Assembly: GCA_949361645.1 (NCBI GenBank) | Contig: OX442432.1 | Location: 2,820,598 to 2,884,597, forward strand | Source: Spongilla lacustris | Taxonomy: Eukaryota > Porifera > Demospongiae > Spongillida > Spongillidae | Direction of reading: 5' to 3' | DNA length: 64,000 bases | Shown here: positions 21,879 to 33,556 of the stretch, piece by piece | Layout of the letters: each line of letters opens with the position of its first letter | Numbering within the stretch: the stretch's first letter is position 1 | Position numbers and translations under genes: made by a program | Notes under the pieces: generated by a model | What the model was told of the DNA's origin: nothing | What the model saw: only the letters and a program-made list of their open reading frames with translations | The model's database searches: none

Positions 21879-22721
21879 CGCCATGCCCATAGTAAGTCAG
21901 CATGCAGATGTATTAGGTAGTTATTCTCGAGTCATGGTTGTATGCGCGCACATGCCCAGCTCTCTTCCGTGCTTTTCCTCTCTCCATTGTATGTAAAGTA
22001 TCTGTACATGTGCAAGTTTTAGTGGTGCTGTGGTGTGGTGGTGGCGCGACGGCCAGCATGCAAGGCCAATAATCATACGGTTTAATGTTAATTAGCCCAT
22101 AGTTCTTGTACTCAGACCTGATCCGAAGAGCGTGTGTACTAGCTAGGCTTTATATATATGCACGTATACTGTAAACATGTCTGTACATTGCCCAAAGCAC
22201 GCTGTGCACGTAGAGTGCGCATCAAATCAAATGCCGTGAATAGAAAATGAAACAATGATAATAGTACATGTATTACATTTTTGGGCAAATAATCAACTTA
22301 CCACTGGGCATATCCGCGTGATTATATTTACAGTGTCAAATTGCTCAAGTGTTTAAAAATAATCCAACTCATTGGTATTATCTGCTCCTTTCCTACTGCC
22401 TGTCGTGTTGTTCATTTATGTGATGCAGGCAGGCAATTAGGATGGATATGGGGTCAACTGCAGCAGCATAAAGGGACGGATGAAAGATAGCTGCATTAGA
22501 GCGGCAGCTGAATCACCTACATCACAGGAGAGTCGAGAAGGCTCTCAATTCTGGAGGCCAATGTTGCAGAGCCGAGGCTGTCCATGGGGGATGTGGAGGA
22601 GGTGGTGAGTATGCTCAAGGTGACATGTTCTGCCTATGTACAGTCCTCTCTCCCTCTTGCTTATCTTCTATATGCTCCTTGTATGTCCCCCCCTCATGTA
22701 TGTTCCCCTCTTACAACTCAG

Positions 22722-22959
22722 TGATGCTGATGAGATTATTGTCATCATTAAGGAGACACCTTCTGTTGTGAACCCTCCTGTGGAAAAGAGATCACTCACC
22801 TCACGCAATATATCCGAGCTCTCGTCAATTAACGTATACAATGGTACCATTGTTCATGTTAAGTACTCCACTGCTAATAAGGCAGGCTGTCATGCTCTTA
22901 GGACCAGGTTAAAGGGCTTAGGAGTGAGCGTATGTTGTGAGGGACTGGGTTCTGTCTAA
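22722..22959 (+). CDS. candidate exon with IIVIIKETPSVVNPPVE module
   Basis: Preceded by a pyrimidine tract and CAG; the frame reads D-A-D-E-I-I-V-I-I-K-E-T-P-S-V-V-N-P-P-V-E and continues to a stop at 22,957-22,959. A close copy lies in the duplication (58,238-58,475) and a diverged one at 47,971-48,100, also directly after a consensus acceptor. Preservation of the acceptor and frame in a diverged copy argues that this was an exon of a real, duplicated gene. Function unknown. Confidence 0.35.
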
Positions 22960-24219
22960 ATGTGCATACTTTTATTTGTGTGGAAGAGTTTCAGAGAATT
23001 TTTGATATTGGAAGATTTAGTATTTTCTGCAAGTATCAATAGTCAAAAGGATCTGAAAATCTTCTAAGTGTGATTTGGGTTCCAAATATACCTAACTAAA
23101 CCGACATAAATTGTAGCTACATGTAGGAGGAAGAGTGAGGTAGCTTTACCATGGAATAGATGTTTTGGTTAACAGCGCTGGCCTTGGCCCTGTCACCATT
23201 CCTCCAGCATGTACAGGTTGGGAGTGGGGGGGGGTGGGGGGGGGGGGGTTAACAGGCTGCATCTCACTTCAAATGTTAGGGCAATTAAATTCGGGCTGAC
23301 TTTTGCGTGTACTTTTTTCCAAGATGTACTTCATGTGTGCAGTCATCATGTCAGGAATCTTAAGCACAATTTTCTTCTAGCTCTTGCATCTCGCTTTATA
23401 GCTTCTGTCTCTAGCTTCGTACGCTTAGTGACCATAGCATCCTTCTCTTGTGCTTCTTATAGCAGTCGCTATATGCAGGAATGTCCCCTAGCTTTCATTT
23501 AGTGGTATCACATACGTAAAATACAGATTGGAAAACTGTTACCAAAATGTTCAGTCTTGTATTTCTTTTGCCCCGTTGATGTGAGATGCAGCCATTGTAA
23601 ATCAATTAAACATTTTTGTGAAGGTTAGTGCACTAGTGTCCTTAGGTTTGGACACCCACATAGTTGTACTGGGGTGGGAGTACTTGTTCCACTCTCCATG
23701 TCTCCTCCTATTCCTTCTCACTTGAGGGTGTCCAGAGGGGAGGGCACTTTGGGCATGCCCACCCAATAGTATTCTCTCAACTGGAGAAGCCTTCCCCCTC
23801 CCTGTCCTTAAGCTGCAGGTCCATGGGCGGAGGGGGAGGCACTTCGGGCATGTGCTCACCCCTCCCACACCATGGATCTGCTGCTGCCCCTCTCTCTTCC
23901 CTCTTCCTTGACAAGGCCACCACCCCTTCACAGGCAAGCAGACCTCCAGGGGTATACCACTCCAGGGAGGGAGGGCAAGTGGGTTGGTGGGGAGGAGGGA
24001 AAAAATGCCCATAGCCACAATGAAGTTGTGCCTGGTGAATCTGTTGATATATGTGTAGGTTACAGCAGTTCCTGAGCATGTCATGCTGTCAAGGAGGGAC
24101 TGAAGCCACTGCTGGATCTCCATTCCCTCCCCCATTGACTTTTCTCCACCACTACTGCTGGGAGGGGCAATCATGGAAGCCTGTAGAGCTATGAGCACTG
24201 GTGAGTGAGCTATCTGTGC

Positions 24220-24415
24220 AGGCTGTTTGTGCAGGCTGTGTGCAGGGCTATGTGTGCAGGGCTATGTGTGCAGGGCTATGTGTGCAGGCTACATGTATGT
24301 GTGCAGGGCTATGTGCGCAGGGCTATGTGTGCAGGGCTGTGTGTGCAGGCTACATGTATGTGTGCAGGGCTATGTGTGCAGGGCTATGTGCGCAGGGCTA
24401 TGTGCGCAGGGCTGG
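24220..24415 (+). repeat. 14-bp minisatellite (tgtgcagggctatg)
   Basis: About 13 tandem units with interspersed gctacatgtatg variants. Copy 2 of the duplication (59,738-59,918) has fewer units, so the array is variable in length. Confidence 0.85.
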
Positions 24416-25384
24416 TGAGCTTGTCTTAAAGGAATAGATTAAAATCACAGCAGTTGTACTATTTCTCATAGCTCATGCTACTGTAAATTGCAGCATACTT
24501 GTAACCATAGTCGTGAATATGTTAGCACAATACAGATGTAAACTACAACAAGCCTATCTTACAATGTGCTTACCTCTTCTCTCGATATTGATTAGTTGCT
24601 GAAGGAGGACCCTAAGGCAAATCCCTTGGGAAGGTGGAGGATTATCATTCTGCAGGTAGGCGATGAGTTTTGGGGGACTAGCTTAGGATGTGTACATGTC
24701 CATTGAAATACATTACGTTGAATTCCCTACCAGGTGATTTGTTTCGGTGCTTAATTTAAATACAAATCGATACTACAAATTTTAGTTTGATTCATATTTG
24801 GTGATTACACTATTATATTGTCAGCATAGCTTTCGCCTCTGCATATTGTACTAGCTGTCACTGCTCTGAATGTTTTCTGTTGTGCGGTATTCTACCTAGA
24901 GCTACATAGGTGGACATAGTATGATCACAATAGGCAACACTGGAATCATCTGGGTGCTAGGTTATTGAAGTTCAAAGTTACCAGCAAACCATTTACATGC
25001 ATGTACCTTTTGATTTTAATTTGCTTGTTAGTGTACCATACTGAGGCTTTCAGAATACAAAACAACTGATGGGACATGGGTTTAATAGAATATGCACATC
25101 TATCAAAGGGGAGGTTAGTTGAAGCTAACTGTTGACATCATGCATGTATAGCTTCATAATTCAATCACCTATTAGAATTGAAGCTGCATGTCTCAATTCA
25201 GAACAACTTAAGACATAAAATTAGCAGTTGTCTTTCTTGTCATGTTTTAAAACATTTCAGAGAAAGGCATTTCAAAAGTAATTCCACCAGGTACTGCAGG
25301 CAACGTGTTGCAATGGGGCCTGAACAGACTACCGCATGATTGCAGAAGGAAACAAGTAAACCTTTTTCTCTTTTTGCCTGCTCC

Positions 25385-25850
25385 AACTAGAGGTAAGTGA
25401 ATTAGCAGAGCTGTTTTGTGTGCCTTGTTCCCTGATCCAACTAGAGGTAAATGCCTTGAAGTGGGATTGGGATGATCTGTTTGTTGCCTTGCTGATCCAA
25501 TAAGAAGTAAATGCTTTGAATTGGATTAGCATTTGTTTGTTGCCTGATCCAACCAGAGGTAAACGCCTTGAAAGTGGATTAGATCTTTTTGTTGCCTTGC
25601 TGATCCAATTCGAGGTAAATGCCTTGAATGGGACTAGCATTTGTTTGTTGCCTGATCCAACCAGAGGTAAACGCCTTGAAAGTGGATTAGATCTTTTTGT
25701 TACCTTGCTGATCCAATTCGAGGTAAATGCCTTGAATGGGACTAGCATTTGTTTGTTGTCTGATCCAACCAGAGGTAAACACCTTGAAAGTGGATTAGCT
25801 TTTGTTTGCCTCTTGTCTGATCCAACTAGAGGAAAAATCCTCAAAGTGGA
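25385..25850 (+). repeat. composite 108-bp satellite with repeated AGAGGTAAA motif
   Basis: Alternating 56-bp (gatccaaccagaggtaaacg...) and 52-bp (gatccaattcgaggtaaatg...) units give a 108-bp higher-order repeat (for example 25,546 and 25,654). Every unit contains AGAGGTAAA or CGAGGTAAA, which looks like a 5' splice site. Both strands stay open over the array, giving spurious 112- and 171-codon ORFs. The same array is at 60,880-61,340. Confidence 0.85.
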
Positions 25851-26039
25851 TTAGCTGTGTGTTTGCTTTTGTGTAACCTGTTTGTCTTGTTGCCTCCAAG
25901 TGTAGGTAAAGAAGAGCACAAACGTCACATGGAGCGCAGCGATCAGCGTGTGATTACTCGTGTGAAGACAGGTGTGCATGCACCTTGTGTGTATAATAGT
26001 GTGGTATTTCAAAAGCTCCTTTGTGCAGGTACTATGACT

Positions 26040-26900
26040 AACTCTTGAAGGGACCCCATCATCTGGACTTGAGAAAGGTTCCCATTCAACAAGCACCTGT
26101 TCCAACTACTGTCTCCAAGGACTGTGTTCTCTTAGGGATCCGGAGTCATCGCATGTACGTACATGTGGCTGCACAGGGCACAGGACTGAGGGAGCGGAGG
26201 TGTGGATGTTTTATTTCAAACAGAGGATGGCTTTCTTCTGCTGTCTCTCTGAAGGTGTGCTACTGGACCAACTCAGTGGAGTGATAGACCTTGCAACCCC
26301 ATCTATTTAGGTCTACATATTGCTCTCCCATACCCAAGTATCCTATGTGAATGTGTGATTTAGACAATGGGAGTACATAGATACATATTCTTTGCCATAA
26401 CGAGCTTATTAAAAATGATTAATGCTGGATCTGAATGCTCCCTCATGCTTGGCTTGCAGTTGTGGAACAGGAGGGCAGAAGAAGCAGGATCATCTTGGGG
26501 GAGGACTTCTTGACCACTGCTTTGCTGAATAGTGTTTGTCAGTGGTTCATGGAAACGACCACCAAACAACAACATGGGCTGTTGCAGACAGGTACACTTA
26601 TGTATGTGCACACACAGCTGTACACATAACATATGCAAGGACATCACTACCACATAATTATATGCATTGATGCACAATGAAAACAGTAGATTATAAAAGT
26701 GTATGTTTTACAGTAATTCAGTTGTTGTGGATGCTTACAAAACTTCTGTCCTTCACTGCAGAGAGGACCAGATTGATCTCTTCAGTAAACCAGACATGCA
26801 AGCTCTCATCATGTGCTTTGTAACACTACTTCATGTACACATACTTGTATGGATGGCAGCTTGAGACGTTACAAGTCACGCACTGCACGCAGGCCTGTAA
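26040..26900 (+). other. stretch with candidate exons of an unknown duplicated gene
   Basis: Frames at 26,045-26,284 (ending YWTNSVE) and 26,435-26,629 (VVEQEGRRSRIILGEDF after a CAG) follow acceptor-like sequences and are kept in copy 2. The text cttcagtaaaccagacatgca (26,780) recurs at 47,373 beside other matches, so a third, diverged copy of this locus lies near 47 kb. Products not recognised. Confidence 0.3.
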
Positions 26901-27204
26901 ATGTAAGTGATATACTTATGTACACTTTGGGTCTAATTCCTTGTTGTACATTTACATATATATATCAGTGATGTGTACATGTACATGCACATAAAATTGT
27001 TAGGGGGAAGTGATATTCAAGCCTCTGGTGTGTGTGCAAGTATCATTTTCACTGGTTAAAACGCTGAAAAAAGAAATGACAAACAGAGCATGTACATGTG
27101 TGTTAATAACAAATATATGCTAATATTTTTAACAAGAAGTTATGTTAATAAGAAATAGATAACAAATATAATAAAGTTATGTTTTAAAATAATAAATACA
27201 TAAT

Positions 27205-27605
27205 GCACTCTTTGATAATGATGTACGCCACTGTTTTGCTGAGTGCACCATGGTTGACACATCTGATGCAGCTTGGCAGCAAGCCCAACTTAGTTTAAGT
27301 CGTGGAGGCCTAGGGCTTCGTCGCCTTTCCCTTCATTCACCTGCTGCTTACATAGCTTCTGCAATCGCATCCGACTGTAGCTCTCCACAAGGCAAACATC
27401 TTTTGCATGCTATTGACTTGTTCAATGCATCGGTATCTACTATGGATGAGCTCACCATTACCTCCATCACTACTGCTAAACTAACTCAAAAACTGTTATC
27501 TGCTAAATTGGAGGACCAGCAATTTACCAAGCTATTTGCTAATGCTTCACTGCCGGATAGGGCTCGATTACTTTCAATTTCCTCGCCTCACTCCTCAGCT
27601 TGGCT
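27205..27605 (+). pseudogene. retroelement ORF, part 1 (post-RT region), split by BEL insertion
   Basis: Frame open from the truncation point (A-L-F-D-N-D-V-R-H-C-F...), through DAAWQQAQLSLSRGGLGLR and HSPAAYIAS, to SSAWL at the insertion site. It resembles the region downstream of the RT domain in a family of metazoan retroelement proteins. Removing the BEL element and one TGGCT would place it in frame with 33,557-34,229, so the host frame was intact when the BEL element landed. Confidence 0.7.
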
Positions 27606-27762
27606 TGTAGAAAACGGAATATTAATTGCGTAATTATTCATTCATTGTGCGCACGTGATTGTAGTACAAAATAAAATTTGTGAACAGGAACGTGCGAGCT
27701 AGCTAGCGTTTGTATCCTCTCGGATCGCTCACGATCGCCATCATTGATTGAGTTTCTTTACA
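27606..27762 (+). repeat. BEL/Pao 5' LTR (157 bp)
   Basis: Starts TGTAGAAAACGG and ends TTTCTTTACA. I read it as identical to the 3' LTR at 33,395-33,551. Contains AATAAA at 27,670-27,675, a candidate polyadenylation signal. Preceded by TGGCT, the 5-bp target duplication. Short for a BEL LTR. Confidence 0.95.
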
Positions 27763-27780
27763 TGGTCCTTCGAGCCGGGA
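27763..27780 (+). other. BEL primer-binding site, tRNA-Tyr type
   Basis: TGGTCCTTCGAGCCGGGA begins directly after the LTR. Its reverse complement ends ...CCGGCTCGAAGGACCA, which matches the 3' end of animal tRNA-Tyr (acceptor stem CCTTCGA) over about 17 bases. Confidence 0.8.
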
Positions 27781-27793
27781 AGTTATTTGAACG

Positions 27794-30517
27794 GTGAACA
27801 TGAGTGAATCCGAAGAAGTGAAAAAGAAGAAGCGCATTCGCGCCGGTCACAGGGCTTCAGCCACGCGAATCAGCACTCAAGCGAAAGAGAATTTGGAATC
27901 CACTGAATTTAACCCAGCACAGATGAAGCAGCATGTTCAATTCCTGAAGGATAAGTTACGTGTGATAAGTCAACTTGACGCGGAAATCGTGGATTTACTA
28001 CAGACCGAAGAAGAAACTACGCGCGAGATAGAGCAATCTGACACCTTCAAGGAAGGAATCGAACTAGCTATGATCAACTTTGAGTCCGCAGTGGCGGAGA
28101 CATCTCGTACGCCAACAAGAAACCGATCCAGAGCTAACAGCGACGCTGCAAGCGAAGAACAAGAGATAAGGACGGATATTGTGAACGAAGTGAGCAGACC
28201 TAACTCGGCTGCATCTCAATCGACGACAACCGAACCGATTTCACAGCACAAAAACGGGAAAACGACCCAAGCGTGCAAAGTGAAGCTCCCAAAGTTGGTA
28301 CTGAAGAAATTTGACGGAGGCATCACCAATTGGTCATCGTTTTGGGATTCCTTCGAGTCATCCATACATCAGAATCCAGATTTGACTGAAATTGACAAAT
28401 TCATCTATCTAAAATCACTCCTTGAATCATCAGCTGCAGAAGTTATCAGCGGATTGACTTTGTCTTCAAGCAACTACACAGAAGCTTTATCCCTGCTAAA
28501 GAAGAGATTCGGCAACAAGCAGCACCAGATTAGCAAGCACATGGACGCTCTCATGAACTTAGAACCAGTCGTCACCTCTCGCAATCTGAAGGCCCTTAGA
28601 CAACTGTACGACAAGGTCGAGTCACACATTCGCTGTCTAAGGTCTCTTGGTGTGGAGTCAGAGTCATATGGTACGCTGCTGAGCTCCGTGTTGATGAAGA
28701 GAATCCCACACGATATTTGTTTAGTAGTGAGCAGAACAGTAACCACAGATGATTGGAAGTTAGACAAATTGTTGGCAGCTGTTGGTAGTGAAATTGAAGC
28801 TAGGGAAAAGGCAGCTCAGGAAGAGGCAGAAACTTTACAGAAACCTACAAAGAATCCACCCACTACTGCAGCACTGCTCAGTACGCCAGCCCCAGCATGT
28901 TGTTACTGTGGGGAATCACACCAGTCTTCCTCGTGCAGAACTGTACCCGACATAGATCAGAGAAGGCAATGTCTATTAAAGATGGGAAGATGTTTTGTGT
29001 GTCTCAGGAGAGGGCACAAAGGGATTGACTGCCGATCCTCATTGAAATGTTTAATCTGCCAAGGAAGACATCACTTGAGTATCTGCCCACGACCTAGACA
29101 GGCGAACAACTCACAACCGGGTACTTCTCCATCTGTACCAGCAAGTCAAAATTCATCACGAACTGTTCAAGCTCCTGCAGTTAATGGACGATCGTCAACG
29201 ATGTCCATGTATGTCAGCACCAAGACTCCAATACTGCTGCAAACTGCACGTGTGAAGGTGAATGCTCCAAATCGAGAATCCCCAGTCATTGACACTAGAA
29301 TTGTATTCGATAGTGGAAGTCAAAGATCGTACATTTCCAACAATATCTGTGAGGCACTTGGGCTCAAGGTGGAACGCAAAGAGAGGCTAGTGGTGAAGAC
29401 CTTAGGAGCAGAAGAAGGACGATCTCAAGAATGTGGTGTGGTTCGACTCAGTGTCAAGACAAAGGCAGGATCCAATGTCGTTCTGACACTACTTGCTGTA
29501 TCTACAATTTGCGAGCCACTCGTAGGCCAGCCATTGACCTTTGCAACTAACCACTACTCATACCTATCAGGACTAGACATGGCAGATTCAAGCAACCAAA
29601 ACGACCATCTAGAGGTGGGAATCCTAATCGGAGCTGACAATTACTGGTCCTTGATGACTGGAAGGATTCGGAAGGGAAGAACCGGACCTACTGCAGTGGA
29701 AACGGACTTTGGCTGGGTGCTCTCTGGGCCAGTGAAGGGATTGTCTACAGAAACAACTTCAGTGAACCTTCTTTCATGCCACGTACTGAATGTGGGAATG
29801 TTGTCTCCTCACTCTGACACCAAGATGGAACAGATACTGCATAGTTTTTGGGACCTAGAAACACTTGGTATAAAATCTCAAGAAGGATCGGTGTACGACA
29901 ACTTCATGCGTACCATATCATATGAGGATGGAAGATACTGTGTAAGCCTACCTTGGAAGGATCCTAATCCTCTACTGCCGGATAACTTCAACCTCTGTCA
30001 AGCAAGATTGTTTGGTTTGATAAGAAGACTAAAGCAAAGCCCACACATTCTTCTGGAGTATGACCGAATCATTCGTGAACAAATTGCACAAGGGATTGTT
30101 GAAGTTATGGGTGATGCGGCACGAAGTTCTACTGGAAGGCTGCATTACCTCCCGCACCACGGCGTCATTCGGGAGGACAAATCGACTACCAAACTGAGAA
30201 TAGTCTTTGATGCGTCAGCACGTAGCGAAGGTCCTTCACTTAACGATTGTCTCTATACTGGACCTTCCTTTGGCCAAAACATTGCAGAGATCTTACTCAG
30301 GTTTCGTCTGTTTCCAGTGGCCTTGGTAGCAGACATCGAAAAGGCTTTCTTAATGGTTTCTGTTGTGAAGGAAGACAGGGATGCACTAAGGTTCCTCTGG
30401 TTGGATGACATCAGTAGTGATTGCCCCAGTGTTCAAGTGCTACGGTTCACTAGGATCGTATTTGGTGTTTCAGCAAGCCCATTCTTACTTAATGCTACGA
30501 TCAAGCGGCACATTTAG
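27794..30517 (+). CDS. BEL gag-pol, part 1: Gag, zinc knuckles, protease, N-terminal RT (ends at amber)
   Basis: 907 codons from the first ATG after the primer site. The N-terminus is Lys/Arg-rich and coiled-coil-like. A DUF1759-type Gag follows (FDGGITNWSSFWDSFESSI, residues about 165-300), then Cys/His knuckles (CCYCGESHQSSSC, CFVCLRRGHKGIDC, CLICQGRHHLSIC, about 365-430). Next comes a DUF1758-type protease with F-D-S-G-S (Asp at residue 506), and RT with LRIVFDASA and VADIEKAF (catalytic Asp at residue 847). The frame stops at TAG, 52 nt before the YVDD codons. The frame after the stop is the same and continues to 33,367, so this is a nonsense change in an otherwise continuous pol. Confidence 0.92.
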   Translation: MNMSESEEVKKKKRIRAGHRASATRISTQAKENLESTEFNPAQMKQHVQFLKDKLRVISQLDAEIVDLLQTEEETTREIEQSDTFKEGIELAMINFESAVAETSRTPTRNRSRANSDAASEEQEIRTDIVNEVSRPNSAASQSTTTEPISQHKNGKTTQACKVKLPKLVLKKFDGGITNWSSFWDSFESSIHQNPDLTEIDKFIYLKSLLESSAAEVISGLTLSSSNYTEALSLLKKRFGNKQHQISKHMDALMNLEPVVTSRNLKALRQLYDKVESHIRCLRSLGVESESYGTLLSSVLMKRIPHDICLVVSRTVTTDDWKLDKLLAAVGSEIEAREKAAQEEAETLQKPTKNPPTTAALLSTPAPACCYCGESHQSSSCRTVPDIDQRRQCLLKMGRCFVCLRRGHKGIDCRSSLKCLICQGRHHLSICPRPRQANNSQPGTSPSVPASQNSSRTVQAPAVNGRSSTMSMYVSTKTPILLQTARVKVNAPNRESPVIDTRIVFDSGSQRSYISNNICEALGLKVERKERLVVKTLGAEEGRSQECGVVRLSVKTKAGSNVVLTLLAVSTICEPLVGQPLTFATNHYSYLSGLDMADSSNQNDHLEVGILIGADNYWSLMTGRIRKGRTGPTAVETDFGWVLSGPVKGLSTETTSVNLLSCHVLNVGMLSPHSDTKMEQILHSFWDLETLGIKSQEGSVYDNFMRTISYEDGRYCVSLPWKDPNPLLPDNFNLCQARLFGLIRRLKQSPHILLEYDRIIREQIAQGIVEVMGDAARSSTGRLHYLPHHGVIREDKSTTKLRIVFDASARSEGPSLNDCLYTGPSFGQNIAEILLRFRLFPVALVADIEKAFLMVSVVKEDRDALRFLWLDDISSDCPSVQVLRFTRIVFGVSASPFLLNATIKRHI

Positions 30518-33367
30518 GGATATCGGTCTGAAGACAGTGGTTTTGTGGAGAAATTCCAACGGTCCATATATGTAGACGATGTCACATTTGGAGCAGAAAG
30601 TGCGGAGAAGGCGTTCAAGTTGTACCAGCAGTCTAAGCTTTGGTTAGCCAAAGGTGGATTTAATCTTCGAAAATTTGTCACAAACTGTCCAGAACTGCAG
30701 TCAAGGATCAATTGGGCAGAGAATCACACTCTCGACCAATCAGATGGCACAGACCCAGCAAGAGTCACCAGTGAGGATATGTCATATGTGAAAAACACAT
30801 TAGGTGACAACCTGAACAACCTGGAGGGTTTGAAGGTCCTAGGAGTACGTTGGAACCCGGAATCCGATTTGTTGTTGTTCGACATCCAGCACATTACAGA
30901 ACTAGCCACGAAGCTTCAACCCACCAAGCGAAATGTCATTGGTCTTGCTGCACGATTTTTTGACCCATTGGGAGTTATTTCACCTGTAACTGTCCAATTC
31001 AAGCTACTTTTCCAGAATATTTGTGTGAAGAATGTGTCCTGGGACGAGCCTTTGCCGTGTGAATTATTGGAAAGGTGGGAGAAATTGCTTGATGGACTGA
31101 AGCAAGTTCACTCCATTACTATACCTCGGTGCTACTTCTCCAATTGGACGTCATGCAGTCTTCGGGGTTTCTGCGACGCTTCACAGCATGCATATGCGGC
31201 AGTGGTTTACCTCCTGATAGAAACTGATGGCAGCTGTTACTCCAAGTTGGTTGTAGCCAAGACACGGGTTTGCCCGCTGCAGAAGCACAGTATACCCAGG
31301 CTTGAGTTGTTAGGAGCACTTCTACTGTCCAGGCTACTTTCATGGGCTGATTCTGCACTTAGAGTGGAACTGAGGCTTGAACCTTCAATCTGTTACACTG
31401 ATTCGATTGTGGTCTTGTACTGGATCAAGAGAGTGGACAAGGAATGGAAGCAGTTTGTTGAGAACCGAGTTACAGAAATTCGACGACTTGCTCCAGCTGC
31501 ATGGTGGCAGCATTGCCCAGGGGCAGACAATCCAGCCGACATGCCATCAAGGGGCATGGATCCACTACAATTAGTGAACAACCCACTCTGGTTTAATGGA
31601 CCAAGATGGCTATGTGAATCCTCCTCAGAAGGGCTCTCTGACTCTTGTATAGCTGAACATGTGCCTGAAGGTTGTGCTACTGAGTTGAAGGTCAAGGACA
31701 GTCGTCGGTGTCAAGAATCACACTCGATGTTGGTCAGCGATCACAAGGACCCGATGATCAGATGTGAAAATTTTAGCAGTCTGAAACGTTTGTTGAAGGT
31801 CACAGTCATTGTGTATAAGTTCATCCAGGTACTGAAGATGAGAAGGCATGGTACAGAGGCAAGTGTGAGGTTGGAAGCTAAGGATTTTATTGATGCAGAG
31901 CTTTATTGGATACGGATTGCACAAGAAATGTTGCTCCAAGATGAGAAGTTCACCATGTGGAAGACACAGCTAGGCCTTTACTTGGATGATTTAGGGCTGT
32001 GGAGATGTAAGGGAAGACTTAGCAATGCAGAGCTCCCAATGGATGCCAAACACCCGATACTTCTGCCAAGTAAACACCACATTACGATTCTTGTAGCCCA
32101 AGACTGCCACAAACACGTGATGCATGGCGGCATCAAAGAAACACTGGCCGAACTTAGAGGACGATTCTGGATCATCAAAGGGAGGAGTTTTTTAAGGAAT
32201 TTGCTGCATCAGTGCACAATCTGTGCCAGAATCAATGCAAGACCGTATGATGCGTGTGAATCTCCACCATTGCCACAGTTCCGTGTAAGGGAATACCCAC
32301 CATTTAACTGTGTTGGTGTCGACTACGCTGGTCCCTTGTACGTCAAGTCAGGTGAAAAGGTGTGGATCTCGCTATTTTCGTGTTGTGTGACACGAGCCAT
32401 ACATCTAGAGGTGGTGCCAGACATGTCTACCGAATCTTTCATTAGATGCTTCAAGCGTTTTGCAGCACGAAGAGGTACCCCATCGATAGTTGTTTCGGAC
32501 AATAGCAAGACGTTTAGATCCGCCCACAAGGAATTAGCCCAGATCCAAACACATCCTGTTGTGGAGAACTTCTTCACAGAGCAACGGATAGAATGGCGCT
32601 TCAACTTGGAGAAGGCTCCTTGGTGGGGTGGATTCTTTGAGAGGATGGTTGGCTCAGTCAAGAGATGCTTGAAAAAGGTCATAGGTCATGCAAGGTTAAC
32701 ATTTGATGAACTATTGACTGTTATTGTGGAGGTGGAAGGAACGCTCAACTCCAGACCACTTACATACCTCTCAGCGGATGATTTTGATGAACCACTCACT
32801 CCAGCGCACCTACTCACAGGCCGTCGACTCCATGGATTACCTGACACACACGTATCATCAGAATTGGACTTGGACTTTGTTACGTCAAGTACTCATTCTG
32901 CCGTCACTTCACGAATGAAACATCTTCAACTCATTCTGCAACACTTCTGGAAACGTTGGAAGACCGAGTATCTCATTGACTTAAGGGAAACCCATCGATT
33001 CTCCACCAACAAGGACAAAGGGTATGGCAAGATTGCTCTTGGAGATATTGTCCTGGTGCATGATGACAATCATCCCAGAACGTTTTGGAGATTGGGAAGG
33101 GTAGAGCAACTCATCCAGGGCAGTGATGGTCATGTCAGAGGAGCAGTGGTTCGCGTGTCATCCAAGACTGGTTCCACTACATTGAGGCGACCATTGCAGC
33201 GATTGTACCCACTTGAAATCAAGCACCCAGATGCTGAGACCCCAGTGACTCCCGACAAGCAGCAAAGCACTACTAAGAAACTTCCCAGAAGGGCAGCAGC
33301 GGAAATAGCCAAGCTGAAATTAACCACTCTGGCAAATCAGTCTGATGAATCTGAACTTGATTATTGA
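30518..33367 (+). pseudogene. BEL gag-pol, part 2: RT active site, RNase H, integrase (no own start)
   Basis: Same frame as part 1, directly after the amber; first Met at 30,545. Contains Y-V-D-D (30,569-30,580), the BEL-type connection (VLGVRWNPESD), and RNase H with GFCDASQHAYAAVVYL, LELLGALLLSR and CYTDSIVVLYWI. The integrase has a zinc-binding part (VMHGGIKETL...CTICARI) and catalytic D-D-E at codons 32,321, 32,498 and 32,639 (VDYAGP, VSDNSKTF, GGFFERMVGS). It ends in the DUF5641-like C-terminal domain (FWRLGRVEQL). All catalytic residues looked for are present. Without read-through it cannot be made from the element's own Gag start. Confidence 0.92.
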
Positions 33368-33394
33368 CTAGTTCAGACTAGTCAATGGTGGCAG

Positions 33395-33551
33395 TGTAGA
33401 AAACGGAATATTAATTGCGTAATTATTCATTCATTGTGCGCACGTGATTGTAGTACAAAATAAAATTTGTGAACAGGAACGTGCGAGCTAGCTAGCGTTT
33501 GTATCCTCTCGGATCGCTCACGATCGCCATCATTGATTGAGTTTCTTTACA
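33395..33551 (+). repeat. BEL/Pao 3' LTR (157 bp)
   Basis: Identical by eye to 27,606-27,762, including AATAAA at 33,459-33,464. Preceded by ggtggcag, a weak polypurine tract, and followed by TGGCT, the second target duplication. Confidence 0.95.
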
Positions 33552-33556
33552 TGGCT

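Larger units (their letters stand above)
27606..33551 (+). mobile_element. BEL/Pao LTR retrotransposon, nearly intact
   Basis: 5,946 bp: LTR, primer-binding site, one gag-pol frame, LTR. Flanked by TGGCT at 27,601-27,605 and 33,552-33,556. Domain order Gag, zinc knuckles, aspartic protease, RT, RNase H, integrase identifies the BEL/Pao class. LTRs are identical, so insertion is recent. The only visible lesion is an amber codon at 30,515-30,517. No envelope gene. It sits inside a non-LTR element that is itself absent from duplication copy 2. Confidence 0.95.

Noticed and set aside
23602..24198. 198-codon minus-strand ORF, repeated in copy 2 at 59,119-59,715
   Set aside because: It persists in both copies but its composition is Pro/Gly/Ser-rich with overlapping ORFs on the other strand, and no family is recognisable; two young copies do not prove selection.
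25329..25854. ORFs of 171 and 112 codons over the 108-bp satellite
   Set aside because: Both strands are open because the repeat lacks stops; the protein repeats only mirror the DNA repeat.
30490..30580. Amber codon as programmed read-through between BEL gag and pol
   Set aside because: It lies inside the RT domain, not at a gag-pol border, and gag and pol are already in one frame.
28474..33327. Minus-strand ORFs inside the BEL element
   Set aside because: Shadows of the gag-pol frame; none has recognisable features.
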